Below are positions 1-11,700 of a stretch of 64,000 bases of DNA, in pieces. The position numbers were made by a program, and so were the translations under genes. The DNA is taken from assembly GCA_043228905.1 (NCBI GenBank), contig JBHGNT010000005.1:21700001-21764000 (forward strand), given 5' to 3'. The notes under the pieces were generated by a model, which had not been told where the DNA came from, ran no database searches, and saw only the letters and a program-made list of their open reading frames with translations. How positions within the stretch are numbered: position 1 is the first letter of the stretch; every line of letters starts with the position of its first letter. The stretch is from Azolla caroliniana (lineage: Eukaryota > Polypodiophyta).

Positions 1-811
1 AAGCGACTTCTTAAGATGGCACACCGCCGACTTGTTCATCTTTGACTGAAAACTGGGAGGTTGGATCATATAGACCTGTCCTTCAAGGTCACCTTGAAGA
101 AACGCATTCTTCACGTCCATCTAGTGAAGATGCCACCCCCTTGCTGCAACAATCGCCAGTACCACACGAACCATTGTCATCTTCGCTACTGGAGCGAAGG
201 TCTTGTCGTAGTCAATTCTGTGGGTCTGTGCGTATCCCTTCACCACTAACCAGGCCTTGTATCGGTTAACCAAACCGTCGGCATTGTACTTTACCTTGTA
301 CACCCATTTTTCAACCGATTGGTTTACAATGTTAGGAAGGGTTGAGGCCCCATGTGTCGTTGGCATCGAATGCCCATATTTCTTCTTCCATAGCGGCACG
401 CCAATTTGCATCTTTTGCCGCTTCTGCGTAGCTCTCCGGTTCATGCACTTCCGCCACTTTGGTCATGTACGCATAATGATGCACCATGTACTCATTGTAA
501 CCATACCGCGTAATGGGGTTCTTTTGGTGGGAAGACCGGTTTAACTTGTCATCACTCGGTTTGGGGCCCTTCTTGGCCGGTTCAGACTTTGTTTCCGAAG
601 ATTCGCCTTCATTCTTTCCGGAGTCGGGTTCGCTCCGATCCGACTCAAAGTTGCCGGTTTCGTATACCGACATCTTTTGCTTCCCTTTCTCTTTGCGCGT
701 GAACTGTCTCCTCGATTCCTTGTGCGGGGAGAGCACGACAGAGTCTCCACTATTCACTGATTTGTCATCTGATTGGTCACTCTGACCTAGTCGGTCGTTC
801 GGTCCACTCAA
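1..811 (-). pseudogene. copia reverse transcriptase, N-terminal part
   Basis: From 811 leftward there is an acidic linker, then typical copia RT N-terminal motifs: YAEAAKDANWRAAMEEEIWAF near 400, KWVYKVKYNADG near 310, and RYKAWLVVKGYAQTHRIDYD with TFAPVAKM near 200. The frame shifts near 360. The polymerase YVDD site is beyond the window edge, so activity cannot be judged, but the frameshift argues that it is dead. Confidence 0.85.
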
Positions 812-820
812 CCGAAACGA

Positions 821-2205
821 TTATGGACTCTCTTCTAGAGTCTCAAGCTCGTCATCTTTTATCTGGATCATTTCAGGCTCACTGGCCTCATCCTCCGAGA
901 TTGGGTCGGAGTCGGAAGTTGGAGTCGGTAGAGAGTACAACGAAGCTGTCTCGTCGAACTCAAGATCTCGACTTACTCGGACCTGCTTCGTCCGGGGGTT
1001 ATAGCACTTATACCCCTTCTGCTCATGCGAGTAACCGACCATGATGCACTTCTCCGACTTCGGATCAAGCTTCCTCCGCCTCTCATCTGGTACATGCACA
1101 TATGCTATGCTGCCAAATATCCGAAGGTGTCTCAAATTCGGCTTGTGCCCGAAATACAGCTCGTGTGCTGACACCTTGTCACCGATCCGATTTTGGATGT
1201 AGACGGCCATCCGAACCGCCTCAACCTAGTAGAAATGGGCATGCTCTTCTCCTCTAGCATTGCCCTTGCCACGTCAACAATCGACCGATTCTTCGTTTCG
1301 GCCGCACCGTTTTGCTCCAGTGTGTATCTACAACTGAATTCTCTCTCAATTCCGTTCTGCTGCAGATAACTGTTGAATTGGCCGGAAAAGTATTCTTTTC
1401 TGCTATCCGACCGCAAGCACTTGATCTTCCTCTCCGTTTCCCGTTCAACCAAGCTTTGAAGGTTCCGGAAACATTCGAAGAATTCGCTCTTCCTCTATCG
1501 ATGAGGTAGATCCAAGTGTGCCGGTTGTAGTCGTCGATGAAGGAGATGAAATATCAACTCCCGCCAAGACTTACGTTCTCTGCCAGTCCTCATACATCCG
1601 AATGTATTAGATCGAGCTTTTTACGACTCCGGTTTTGTTCGGTGGGGAATGGAAGCTGGTGTTGCTTCCTGAGTTGGCAGGCTTCACAAATTTCAGCCCT
1701 CCGACCGCTAAATTTCGGCAAAACTGAAAATGAATTGTTTCGATTGCAGGTCTTGAAGCCTCCGATAATTGACATGGCCGATCCACTTATGCCAGAGATT
1801 GATGTCTAATTCAATCTTCTGTCCTTTGGCAAACATGGCGGTGTCGATGTCATTAGTGTTGAGGATGAACATCCTCCCTTCTCTGTGTCCTTGGGCAATA
1901 ATCTGGCCGTCTTCCTCAATGAAGCACCCGAGGTGCATAAACCGCACCTGCATCCCCTGGTTGACGATTTGTCCGATTGACACCAGGTTCTTTGTGATTG
2001 TCGGTACGTGTAATACGTTCGTCAACTTCCCCTTTTGTCCAACATGGCTTAAAGGGACTTCTCCGACATGCACAATCAGGTGAGGGGTGTCGTCTCCGGT
2101 TTTGATAATTCTTGGTTGTTCCGACTTCTCAAAAAATGAGAACCATTCTTCATGACTCGTCATGTGGTTCAACGCACCGGAATCAACGTACCATACTTCC
2201 TCCGA
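821..2205 (-). pseudogene. copia protease and integrase, broken
   Basis: The protease site WYVDSGALNHM is seen around 2165-2200 with the usual D-S-G. It is followed by the gag-pre-integrase segment (LWHKWIGHVNYRRL) and the CEACQLRKQ zinc-binding part near 1690. The integrase core is recognisable (LRSDSRKEYFS, then QNGIEREFS and EQNGAAETKNR at about 1290-1420) and continues to the family's FGHKPNLRHLRIFGS and GYSHEQKGYKCYNPRT motifs at 1000-1150. Frame changes near 1230, 1500 and 1600 break it. The sequence after the catalytic D (SRKEY in place of the usual NGGEY) has decayed. Confidence 0.85.
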
Positions 2206-2214
2206 TTTGGAAGT

Positions 2215-3161
2215 AGTCTTCTTTATCTAGTTAGCCTTGTGTTTCATTACGAAGGCTGGCCCCTTTCCGGTTTTCCTGGTTCCAGATGCTTTCGATCCTT
2301 TTGCGTAGTGCGAGCTTTGTCGGTTTTCTCGACCGGCCTTGCCGAATCCGGATTTGGCCGAATTGGCGTGCTTCTTCGAGCACTCGCTTTCGCTGTGGCC
2401 CTTTTTGCCACAATACCAGCATTCTGTGTCGGCTTCTCATTGTCGTCTTCTGGCGCCGCTTTGACTCCCCCTGCTTGTGGAGGGTCCGGAACTGCTGTCG
2501 ACACCATCTCTTTGCCTTCGGTTATGCCATGAGGCCGATTTGTCTCCGTGTACAACATCCGGCCATCCGATTGAGTGGTCCTCGACCCACTCACATGGTT
2601 TTCTTCGACAATCAGCATCGATTGCAAGTCGAAGAAAGTCGGTGGCTTCTCCCGAGTGCATATCGCTGTTCGGATTAGTCTGTACCTTTGCGCTAGACCA
2701 CCGAGGCAGATTTGTACCATCTCGTCTTCATCCACCGTCATGTTGATGGACCCGAGTGCGTCACAAATCTCCTTTATTTTGGTGGTGTAATCCGTAACCG
2801 ACATGTCTCTTTGTCGGATGTTGTTCAGCTCTTGCCGGAGCTGTAATTTACGGGTTGTGATACTCGCGGCAAAAATCTTCCTTAGATTTCCCCAGGCCTC
2901 CTTCGGCCTTTTTGAATCCTTTATGTAGCCGAGCATCTGGTCGTGCACAGAGCATGCGAGGCAGTACAATACCCGACTCGCTCCTTGCTCCCATACCAGG
3001 AAGTCATTTTGTGCAGTCTCTAGCGCTACCTCATTCGTTCGTTCCACGAAGCGCCAATATCCATGCCCCAGCAGGTATTGGTGCATTTTATATGACCATG
3101 ACGCGTAGTCGCTCCGATCGAGCTTCTCTGTGGGAAGTGAACTCGCCATACCTCTGTTCAT
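2215..3161 (-). pseudogene. copia gag (UBN2-type) with frameshift before zinc knuckle
   Basis: Gag forms the virus-like particle and binds the element RNA. The ORF starts MNRGMASSLPTEKLDRSDYA and reads as a UBN2-like copia gag for about 230 codons (SYKMHQYLLG near the start, KEICDALGS further in). The zinc knuckle CWYCGKKGHSESEC (CX2CX4HX4C, about 2380-2422) lies in a different frame from the N-terminal part, so at least one indel separates them. An in-frame TAG also falls between the KHKAN segment after the knuckle and the protease. The gene cannot be translated as one piece. Confidence 0.85.
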
Positions 3162-3199
3162 ATCTTTCCTTGTCTGTCCTTACTGGGTTCTAGGGTTCG

Positions 3200-4885
3200 T
3201 CTACGAAAGCAAGTGTCGACCGGTTGTTTCCGGATGCCGATCCGAATCCGGTTGATCTTGCTCGCTCAACAAGACCAAACAAGATCAATGCTATGACTTG
3301 GGAAGTATCGCATCTGAAGGTGGCCGCATATATATGGTGTTTTATAGACATGAGTCTATACAACAACTTCAACAAAGAAACAAAAGCAGGTGTCCTATGG
3401 AAGAAGATCGACGTCATGTTCAAAAACAAGAACGCCGTGAACCGAGTCTCAGTATTTCGAAAAATCATGAGGCTCCGGTATCAGGATGGTTCCAATATGG
3501 CGGAGCACATCAATGCCTTCCAAGGATTGATGAACCAAACCACCTCTCTAGAAGTACCTCTGGCTGATGAGGTATTAGCAGTGTTGTTGTTGGGATCCCT
3601 TCCGAACAGTTGGTAAACGCTGGTTGTCACATTGGGCAACACGAGACCGGAAGGGAACACCTATGGTGAAGTCGAGCTTGCTAAACAAAGAAGTTCGTCG
3701 GAAGGATCGAGATTCCAACACCGACCAGAAGGCCTTAGTCACGGAAGGTGACACGATTCGCGGAAGAAGCTGAAATTGAAGTCCCTAGAACTGAGATAAG
3801 TCGGGGACCAGGTTGAAGTTGAGGGGGAGACCCACATGCTTCTACTGTGGGAAGCCAGGGCAATTCCAGGAAAATTGTCGACACTTTCGAAAGGAGAAAG
3901 GGGGAGTTGATGGTGTAGAGCCGAAGAAAATCCCGGACAGGAAGAACACCTCAACAATCGCTGCGAGTGAGGAGGAGTTGTTGCTCATTAGTGAGCAAAA
4001 CGAAGTGAATCTTGCAGGCGAAGAATCGACATGGGTGGTCGATTTGGGTGCGTGTTTCACCTAACCCCTGATCGAAAGTGCTTCTCCCTACAAAGTCGAA
4101 GATCTCGAATATGTAAAGATGGGAAATGAAGGAGCATGCCGAATCGTCGGCATTGGAGATGTGTGTTTGGAAACCTCAACCGGGTGCAGACTTGTGTTGA
4201 GAGATGTAGGACACGTTCCGGAGGTTCGATTGAACCTAATATCAGTCGGTCAGCTAGATGATGAAGACTACACGGGTAGCATCCGGAGCGGGGTCATGAA
4301 GTTCTGCAAGGCAAGTTTGATTGTGGCTCGAGCCCGGAAAACCAACACAATGTACATAATGAATGCTCGAATATGCAGAGGGGAAGCAAACATGGCAGCC
4401 GATGCGGTCGATGAATTGTGGCACAGGAGGTTGTGCCATATGAGCTAGAAGGGGATGTGAAAGCGTGCCGAGGACAACCTCATTCCGGAGGTGAAGAACG
4501 TGCAACTTGAGAAGTGCACTGATTGCTTGGCCGGAAGTAGAATCGAAAATCCTTCCAAACGAGGCCCTTGATGAGGAAAAAAATGTCGTTGGAACTCGTG
4601 CATACGAACTTATGCTATGTGGATACGAAGTTGCATGGTGGTTCGAAGTATTTCGTGACCTTCATTGATGACTGTAGCCAGAAGTTGTGGGCTTCCGTGC
4701 TAAAGACGAAGGATCAAGTGTTATCCGTCTTCAAAGAGGTCCAAGCGAGGGCTGAGAGAGAAACTGGTTGAAAACTGAAGGTAGTATGAGCGGACAATGG
4801 CAGAGAGTATCGTGGACCCTTCGAGGAATATTGCCAAAATCAAGGAATCAACCATGAACTCTTCCCCTGGGATTACCAATGTTCA
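3200..4885 (+). pseudogene. second Ty1/copia fragment (gag to integrase), truncated
   Basis: On the plus strand, gag (INAFQGLMNQTTSL near 3500, LLLGSLPNSW then a stop at 3614) is followed by a zinc knuckle CFYCGKPGQFQENC near 3838-3880. In this knuckle the conserved His is Gln. The protease site reads WVVDLGACFT (D-L-G instead of D-S/T-G). Next come pre-integrase (LWHRRLCHMS) and integrase (FVTFIDDCSQKLW, ADNGREYRG). Similarity ends abruptly near 4885, before RT, where a LINE-like relic begins. Stops at 3616, 4064, 4448 and 4771 show long decay. It is a different family from the copia fragment at 1-3190 and points the opposite way. Confidence 0.85.
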
Positions 4886-4889
4886 CTGC

Positions 4890-5830
4890 GACCGTGGGTA
4901 CCTGCATAACTTGCATCTTCCATTCTTTAAACATAACAAACTCAACTCCCAATAGGACTGCTTTTGTATATTGCCTCTGGCCACTGTAATTTCAATACCA
5001 ATGGAGGATTTTTTTGAGAAAAAAAACAAACTCAACTCCCACAATTGAGGGATTTTCAGCCTCAATTCGTGTGATCATTTTTTGCATTTCACTATTCCCA
5101 ATGTCCTCTAGACTTTCCATGTCCTTCCCTTTCCTCATCGACGCCTTAACCATATGTGGGTCTCGAGTCTTGGAAGTAAATCGATTGGAGTTGCTATAAT
5201 TATCTTGCACATTTGGATTTCCTCTTTCATTTGTGACAGGATATCAAATCTATTTGAAATGGAACCGGCACTTGTAGGTGGACCATTAAGACCATGAATG
5301 TCAGGCCTGGCCACTTTCCTCGGTGATACCCATCCTTCTTCCCCAACTACTTGCTTCCCATCATGAACCAGGGTCATCTAGCCTCCTATCATTTTCTTTG
5401 GGTTATCTGACATCTTGATGCCCTGATTTCCTCTACCTCCTCTTTCCTTCCAATACAAAGGGCTCTATTTGGCCATATGGCCCATCTCCTTACATGCAAA
5501 GTACTGACCCGACAAGCCTTCATAACCAACCTTCCCCACCCTCAAGCCAAAATCATCTCTATGTACTCTAATCTCTAAGCATGACCCTTTTTATACAATG
5601 AATGGTATATTTGTCCCCTTATGTCATAGTACTTGAACACGTTGTCGTGAAGATTTTCGTCCACGAGCGGAAACCCGAGCAACGAGAGCCAAAGAGCGAT
5701 GTGCAACGTTGCACACGTACATAATATATTTGTAATAATAATAGGGGAAAAGGGTATGGTGCTAGAAATGCCCCATAAGATCCCTAAGGTATAAAGGTGA
5801 TGTGGTCTTGTGCGCACATCCACGCGAGAG
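4890..5830 (-). pseudogene. LINE (non-LTR) ORF1 relic
   Basis: The minus strand reads ALWLSLLGFPLVDENLHD (DUF4283-like) near 5650-5700. A stretch YEGLSGQYFACKEMGHMAK follows near 5480-5530; this matches the YEGLP..C..C...GH knuckle of plant LINE ORF1, with the first Cys replaced by Tyr and a stop after AK. Downstream is a low-conservation tail (WVSPRKVARPDIHGLNGPP). Several stops and frame changes occur and no reverse transcriptase follows. The assignment rests on motif resemblance only. Confidence 0.55.
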
Positions 5831-5849
5831 AGAGAGAGAGAGAGGTACT

Positions 5850-6330
5850 ATGTGGTACATAGGTACCTAGTTGTTTGTGAGGAGGTGGGAGTTAAGGGGC
5901 CATCAATCTCACCCTCCCCAAATCAAGGCAAATATCCCCTTTGAATGAAAGGGGATATTTTAGTCTCGTTTTTGTAAACGGTCTTCCCTCCTTGTGCTAT
6001 AAAAGGAGAGGGAAGGCACCATTGTGAGGGTTGCCTATTTTGAGTGTGCGAGGTATACCACATAGGTCGAGCGTTAGGGTTAGGGTTAGGGTTTCTTTAT
6101 CGTGATCTTCATCTTCGTCGGTTAGGGTTTCGAGTAGTCGTTTGGTGTGGCCGATGCGGCCACCATTTTGTAATCGTTCATTTCGTTTTAATATATCTTG
6201 TTGATAATCTTGTCTCCATCTTCCTCTTGTTTGATCTAATCTCTTGTTCATTCTTCTTCTTCTTGAGCAAAGCTTCCATTCCATGTCCGATTCCTTCTCC
6301 TCTACTCCTTAGTCCAAGACCCCCGTGGTC
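5850..6330 (+). other. LTR-like or promoter-like segment with TATA box
   Basis: A TATA box (ctataaaagg, about 5997-6006) lies in a purine-rich setting. It is followed by a leader-like stretch and then a T-rich region (ttttgtaatcg, ttttaatatatcttg) that resembles the U5 end of plant LTRs. A (GA)n microsatellite is at 5827-5842. No second copy was seen in the window, so a solo LTR and a host promoter cannot be told apart. Confidence 0.3.
6074..6094 (+). repeat. Short TTAGGG array
   Basis: Three direct TTAGGG units end in TTT. Ordinary plant telomere units are TTTAGGG, so this is a short telomere-like motif of the kind common near plant promoters, not a telomere. Confidence 0.8.
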
Positions 6331-6499
6331 CCGCCCTTCTCCACGCACGCGTGTAGCAACGCGACAACGTGACTTTACGTTAACTATGAAGTGTGAGCCA
6401 CTACACCCAAGCTACACCGACAAGTTTAATATGCATCGCAATTGTTATTTGAAACATGATTATTGTGGTGAACCCATCACGTTTATAAAATTAATCGCT

Positions 6500-8050
6500 T
6501 AATATTTTAAAGCTTGTGGATGTAGAATAGATGATGTGACATTTTTCACTCGATATGATAGTTGGTCTTTTGAAAACAACTAGGTAGAAAGCCACATTAC
6601 TTATCACAATTTATCTCATATAATCAACGTTTGATTTCATGTACAATAATGTATATATGCGACATCATTACACAATGTGTGGTGTTATTGAATCCCTTAT
6701 AAGATATTTTCCATACAATGGAGTGGTAATATGAGCAGGTAATATTACAAACTTACCTTGAAAGATTCCTTAAATTTTGATGAAAATCCATAAATATTCC
6801 CTCAAATTTTGAAAAAATGTTTACTTGTCTGGAACGTGTTGTCTTAAAAAATTAATCCAATGTTGAACCTTTTATATACTAGTTTAAATATTGCAAATCC
6901 CACAATTTAATTTTTTGTTACAAATATAAGTGTTGTCTATACACACTTGTACATGAAAACAAGTAGTGTAAATCATTCTACACGCATGAGGCTCTACAAA
7001 AGGCCAATTGAACTACTAAATACTTCCAGTAAAGCAATTGCAGATGTGAAATAAGTTTTTACTAATTAAATATATTGTAAAAAAATCGTGGATAAGTGAA
7101 TATCAAAATACCATGTAATCTAGTTGCACAAGAGACAACTGATCATAGTACACATACTAAGAAATGTGAATTCATATGAATAAGAAAAGCAAAACATTGA
7201 ACGTTAGTACACATAATAAGAAATGTGAATTCATATGAATAGAAAAAGCAAAACATTGAACATTAGTACATGTACTAAGAAATGTGAATTCATATGAATA
7301 GATAAAGCAAATCATTGAACATTCAGCCTCTAGGACCATGATTTTAAGGATTAAGCTTAAGTTGATAGGTTCATTCTAGTCACTTTTTGTGGTAAGATGC
7401 GAAATTTCTATTTATATAGTTTTAACTTCTCTTCATAAGCCTTGTGGACCTCCAAATTCCAAAACTTTATATAGGGCTAAGTATGCTAAATTTATTGTGG
7501 ACCTTTCAAATTCCTAAAGTATATTTGTTCATATGCCTATTGTCTTGTTCTCAATGGTGAAAACATTCATTCTAATTTTCATGTTCGTTGTCTAAATGAA
7601 CTCATTGGTTTGAATGACAACATTGCAATAATCTTTCAAGATCTAGTAATTCACAAGGATTTATCTTGTATGCTTGATTCGCCAATAAAATTCCTGATGC
7701 TCAAGCGCAACATTTGAGATATAACCAAATTCAAGAATTCAAAATTAAATGGTAGGATCAAACTCTATGCGTATGCCCCTAGGGTTAGGTTCTGGTTGCA
7801 AAAAAGTGTATGAAATAATAGTATTTCAATTTTGCATTTAACACTGTACACACAAAACATAATTTTTGAGCGGATAGAATTAAAAGCTTGTATGTTATAA
7901 CAACAAAGTGATATTAAACCAACAGGGTAGTTACTTTGTATATGTGAAAATAGTTTTATGCATAGATCTCGATAAATTAATGAGGAATAGGTCATTGCAA
8001 GCTAAAGCATCTATGCCAAGTATGTATACTTAATAAGTTATAAGTTATAA
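6500..8050. other. Intergenic, AT-rich, no gene recognised
   Basis: There are only short stop-rich frames and nothing recognisable as coding. The one structured feature is a three-copy tandem repeat at 7151-7325. Confidence 0.6.
7151..7325 (+). repeat. 59-bp tandem repeat, 3 copies
   Basis: Units start at 7151, 7210 and 7269 (period exactly 59). All contain aagaaatgtgaattcatatg and end with cattgaac-ttagta or a close variant. The copies differ at only a few positions each. Confidence 0.9.
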
Positions 8051-8052
8051 CT

Positions 8053-8690
8053 TATACATATGTATAATTGTATTAGAGGATGGTATTTGTGGGTTGAATT
8101 TAAAACAAAAAAAGTTTTTCTTTTTAAATTATTATTATTTTGTCATGAATAAAAAGATAAGAATAATGAAGATAATTAAAATAAGAATTAAGAAAAAAGC
8201 AAATTAATGAAGAGGAAACTGGAAATGGGTATTATAAATAACTGGATAAAAAAAGAAAACATAAGCCCAAAAAAAGCAAAAAGCAAAACGCAAAAGCAGG
8301 AATAGGAGCCCAATTCTTGTCTTTCTTCTTCATTTTTCCCTGAGATTTTCTTTGTCTTTATACATATGTATTAGAGGATGTTATTTGTAGGTTGAATTTA
8401 AAACAAAATTGTTTTTAAATTTTTTTTTATATCATGAATAAAAAGATAAGAATAATGAAGAAATGAAGATAATTAAAATAAGAATTAAGAAAAAAGCAAA
8501 TTAATGAAGAGGAAACTGGAAATGGGTATTATAAATAAATTGGATGAAAAAAGAAAACATAAGGCTAAGAAAAAGCAAAAAGCAAAAAGCAAAAAGCAAA
8601 AAGCAAAACGCAAAAACGCAAAACGTAAACGCAGGAATAGCAGCCCAATTCTTGTCTTTCTTCTTCATTTTTCCCTGAGATTTTCTTTTG
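8053..8690 (+). repeat. Tandem duplication of about 300 bp upstream of the RPAIN-type gene
   Basis: Copy 1 (8053-8358) and copy 2 (8359-8690) share the same blocks in order: tatacatatgta, ttagaggatg, cataaaaagataagaataatg-like sequence, the aatgaagaggaaactggaaa stretch, an AGCAAAA-type run, and a pyrimidine end (cttgtctttcttcttcattt). Copy 2 is longer mainly because the AGCAAAA run has expanded. Copy 2 ends about 60 bases before the proposed start codon at 8752. Confidence 0.9.
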
Positions 8691-8751
8691 TGTTTAGAAC
8701 TGTGTTTTGCTTTGCTGTGTTACTGTCATGAGCGCCTGCATATGAGACAGC

Positions 8752-11700
8752 ATGGACAAGAACCCGAGCAGAAGAAGGTCCCCCTTCAAACCCCGGCATC
8801 CCAATTGGAAGCAGAAGGTTCGTCCCTCTCTCTTGAATCTCTTTTCCTAATCCTTTTTCTCTTCTTTTCCTAATGTTTTTGCTGTATTTCTTCCATCATC
8901 TTAACTCAGAAAGTCACCATCTCTCTCCTTTCTTACGTTTTTTGATGCTTTCACTATTTCTTTGCGTCTTTCGTTTCTTTCTTTCAAATTTTTAGGTTTA
9001 TTTTATTATTTCCCTACACTCGTTCTACTTTAGCCTTTGTTTTAATTTTTTGCTAATTTAATCCATTTTTCGTTACAATTTTTTAAATCTGTCTATTTTA
9101 CCATTTAAGCTTGAGTTTGTTTTTCAGCTCAGAGAGAGTTGTCTTGAAAGGGTGAAAAATGATCGGAATCAGCTGCTGTGGAAAATCAGGTTAACACCAC
9201 CTGGATCTGATCATGTGAGTTTTCTCTTTACCAGTTTCCTTTTGCATGCACGAATTAATAGGAAATTGTCAACAAATGCCACAAAATATTTTATGTGAAT
9301 TTAGTAGAATTTCACGGGAACTCTTCTTCTGCATATGTGGTGTTTTATCCATGTTGTAAGATGTCATATATCAGAAATCCATGTATTTCTGCTCGTTTTT
9401 TCTCCTTTTAATAGATATTTACCACTTGGAAAGCTAGACCATAGTTTCATGCAAATGCTTTTTCTGCATGTGTGTTTAGTTATCCATGTTGTAATACCAT
9501 TCATCTCTGATGTGAATGACCATATTTTTTTAAGACAGTATGCATTTTTTGAGCTTTTCTCTTCCCAATATTTTAATGAATTCCCATACTAATTGATATG
9601 GATGGGGACCTTCCATGCTAGTAACTTCTGCTAGTCATAATTATCCAAATGTGTTTATGCTATTTATGTTTTAGAATGCGAGCATGGAATTTGTGTAAAA
9701 ATATATGTTGGTCCACTCTGACAGTGTACATCTGAAGATAGAAACTAAATTTGATTGAATAGATGCTTTTTAGATCAATCATTTTTCTTTGACCTGTATT
9801 CTTTCCGTCTTTTAGAACAACTGCTCACCACATAGAAACGTACTAAGGTCATATAGGTAATTTAGGAATTTCTCAATTTCGTTCTTTAAAGAAAGAACTA
9901 ATATAAAATGCATAATAAATAGCTCACAACATTTAAATATAACATATCATTGGAATGACTTTGATCAATGGCCTCCAATCATACCATCTCAGTCTGCGAT
10001 TCTATATTTGAGATATGTTAGATGTAATGTCATCAACCCTATTCCCAAACTAGTGAGATCTTTCCAGATAATATAAAAATGTGTTTAATAACATCCCTTG
10101 TGGACCTTTCCAAGGGTGCTGCATTTTAATGATGTATCAGTTTCTGTGGACTCAAATAAATTAACTTTGTTTCCATGGACTGGTTGTTTATGGTTATAAG
10201 ATGTTTAAAGGAAGTTTTCTTGTTTTGAGAGAGAGGGAGAGGGAGAGAGCTTTGTGACTTATATCTAGTATTTGTCCCCCATGGTCTTCCTTCCTTGCGG
10301 AGATCCCATTTTATTTTTTTATATGGCTTGTACAACTTTATTGTGGAGTGATTTGGGCTTATGCCATTTTGCTAGTTATCCCATATCTATTTTTTGTTTT
10401 CTATGCTGCCACACTTGACAATACCCCATTGGCTAAAGCTAGGTGTGAATCAGCAATAACATTGCCATCCATCTCGTTTCCACTTGTTAATGATCTTTGC
10501 AGGCCTTTCTCCAACTGCTGTGAAGTAGTTATTCTCATATTCCACAGTGTGAAATTATTCCTTTTGAAAATCTCGAATTTATATTTTGATGCCACTTTTT
10601 AAGAGGCATTACTTTTTTTTTACTAACTGGATCTGACAATAGAACAAAAAACCAGCCAGAAACCCAGAGCTCTGATACTGCTGTCAGGATGTTGTGGTAC
10701 AGGACAGCCAATTACAACGAAGGATCGAGATGTGGACTAGTAAACCAACTGATTATTATTATTCTTTCTTACACATACTTGGAAGTCCTATATATGCTAT
10801 GTATAGTGACCAAGAAACATCAAAGTTGGATCCAAACTCCAAAAATGATCATTTTCTCAGCGTATACGGATTGAGTCAAGGGGTATTGCCTGTTAGATCT
10901 CACTTCCAACAAGGTAGTGATTAGTAGAGATGTATTTGGGAAAGTCAAGATACAGAAAAATAAATATAATGCCACCTTAAAAGGGAAACCAGAGACTAGT
11001 ATAATTAAGGTGAAGATAGACTAGAGCAAGAAGTTCCAGATTTTTCTGAAGTAACACTAGAGCACAATGAACAAGAGAAAACTGAGCTTGTAACTCCACA
11101 AGTTCAATGATAAACTCGGCAGAGGAGAGCACCGGCCTATCAGTCAAGGGTACATTATGACGGGAAGTGTTGCATACTGTCTATAAGCAGAGGATGGAGA
11201 GGTATCAAGTTTCCGTGAGGCTACAAAAAATCAGGAAGCTTATCTGGGGAGGGTAGCAATACAAGACGAAACTGAGGCTCTCCATAAAAAGACATGGGAT
11301 GTTGCTCCACTAATACAAGGAAGGAAGGCCATTGGGAAGACAAGGAGTTTATAAGATTAAATGACATTGCAATGCCCAGTGGAGCAATATATGCAAGATT
11401 GGATGTGAAGGGGCAGTTACATACGAAGGTATAGACATCAACGAAATATTTTCTCCCATTGTTCAACTCAATGTTATTCCAGTAATTATGGTGATTTGTG
11501 CTGCATTTGACTTGCACATTAAGCAATTAATGTGTAAATGACTTTTTGTAATGGAGAACTTGAAGAAGAGGTTTACATGCTACAACCAAGAGGTTTAAAA
11601 GAAAAAGCAAAAGGGAACTTGGTTTGGAGATCGAACAAATCTCTATATGGTCTCAAATATGTGCTGAGATGTTGGTATAATAAATTTGATTATTTTATCA

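Larger units (their letters stand above)
1..3190 (-). mobile_element. Ty1/copia retrotransposon, decayed, cut by left window edge
   Basis: Read on the minus strand, gag (from 3161), zinc knuckle, protease, integrase and the start of reverse transcriptase follow in the protease-integrase-RT order that defines Ty1/copia. The rest of RT, RNase H and the 3' LTR would lie left of base 1. Several stops and frameshifts interrupt the reading frame. No 5' LTR was recognised to the right of gag; another copia fragment on the opposite strand begins there, near 3.2 kb. The element is therefore either truncated or rearranged at its 5' end. Confidence 0.9.

Noticed and set aside
6074-6094. Telomere or interstitial telomeric array
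   Set aside because: Only three TTAGGG units and not the canonical plant TTTAGGG; too short for a telomeric tract.
7151-7325. CRISPR-like array
   Set aside because: Units are directly adjacent with no variable spacers; an ordinary tandem repeat in a eukaryotic genome.
10348-10602. 84-codon frame with hydrophobic N-terminus in RPAIN intron 2
   Set aside because: No motif, no splice context, stop-rich surroundings.
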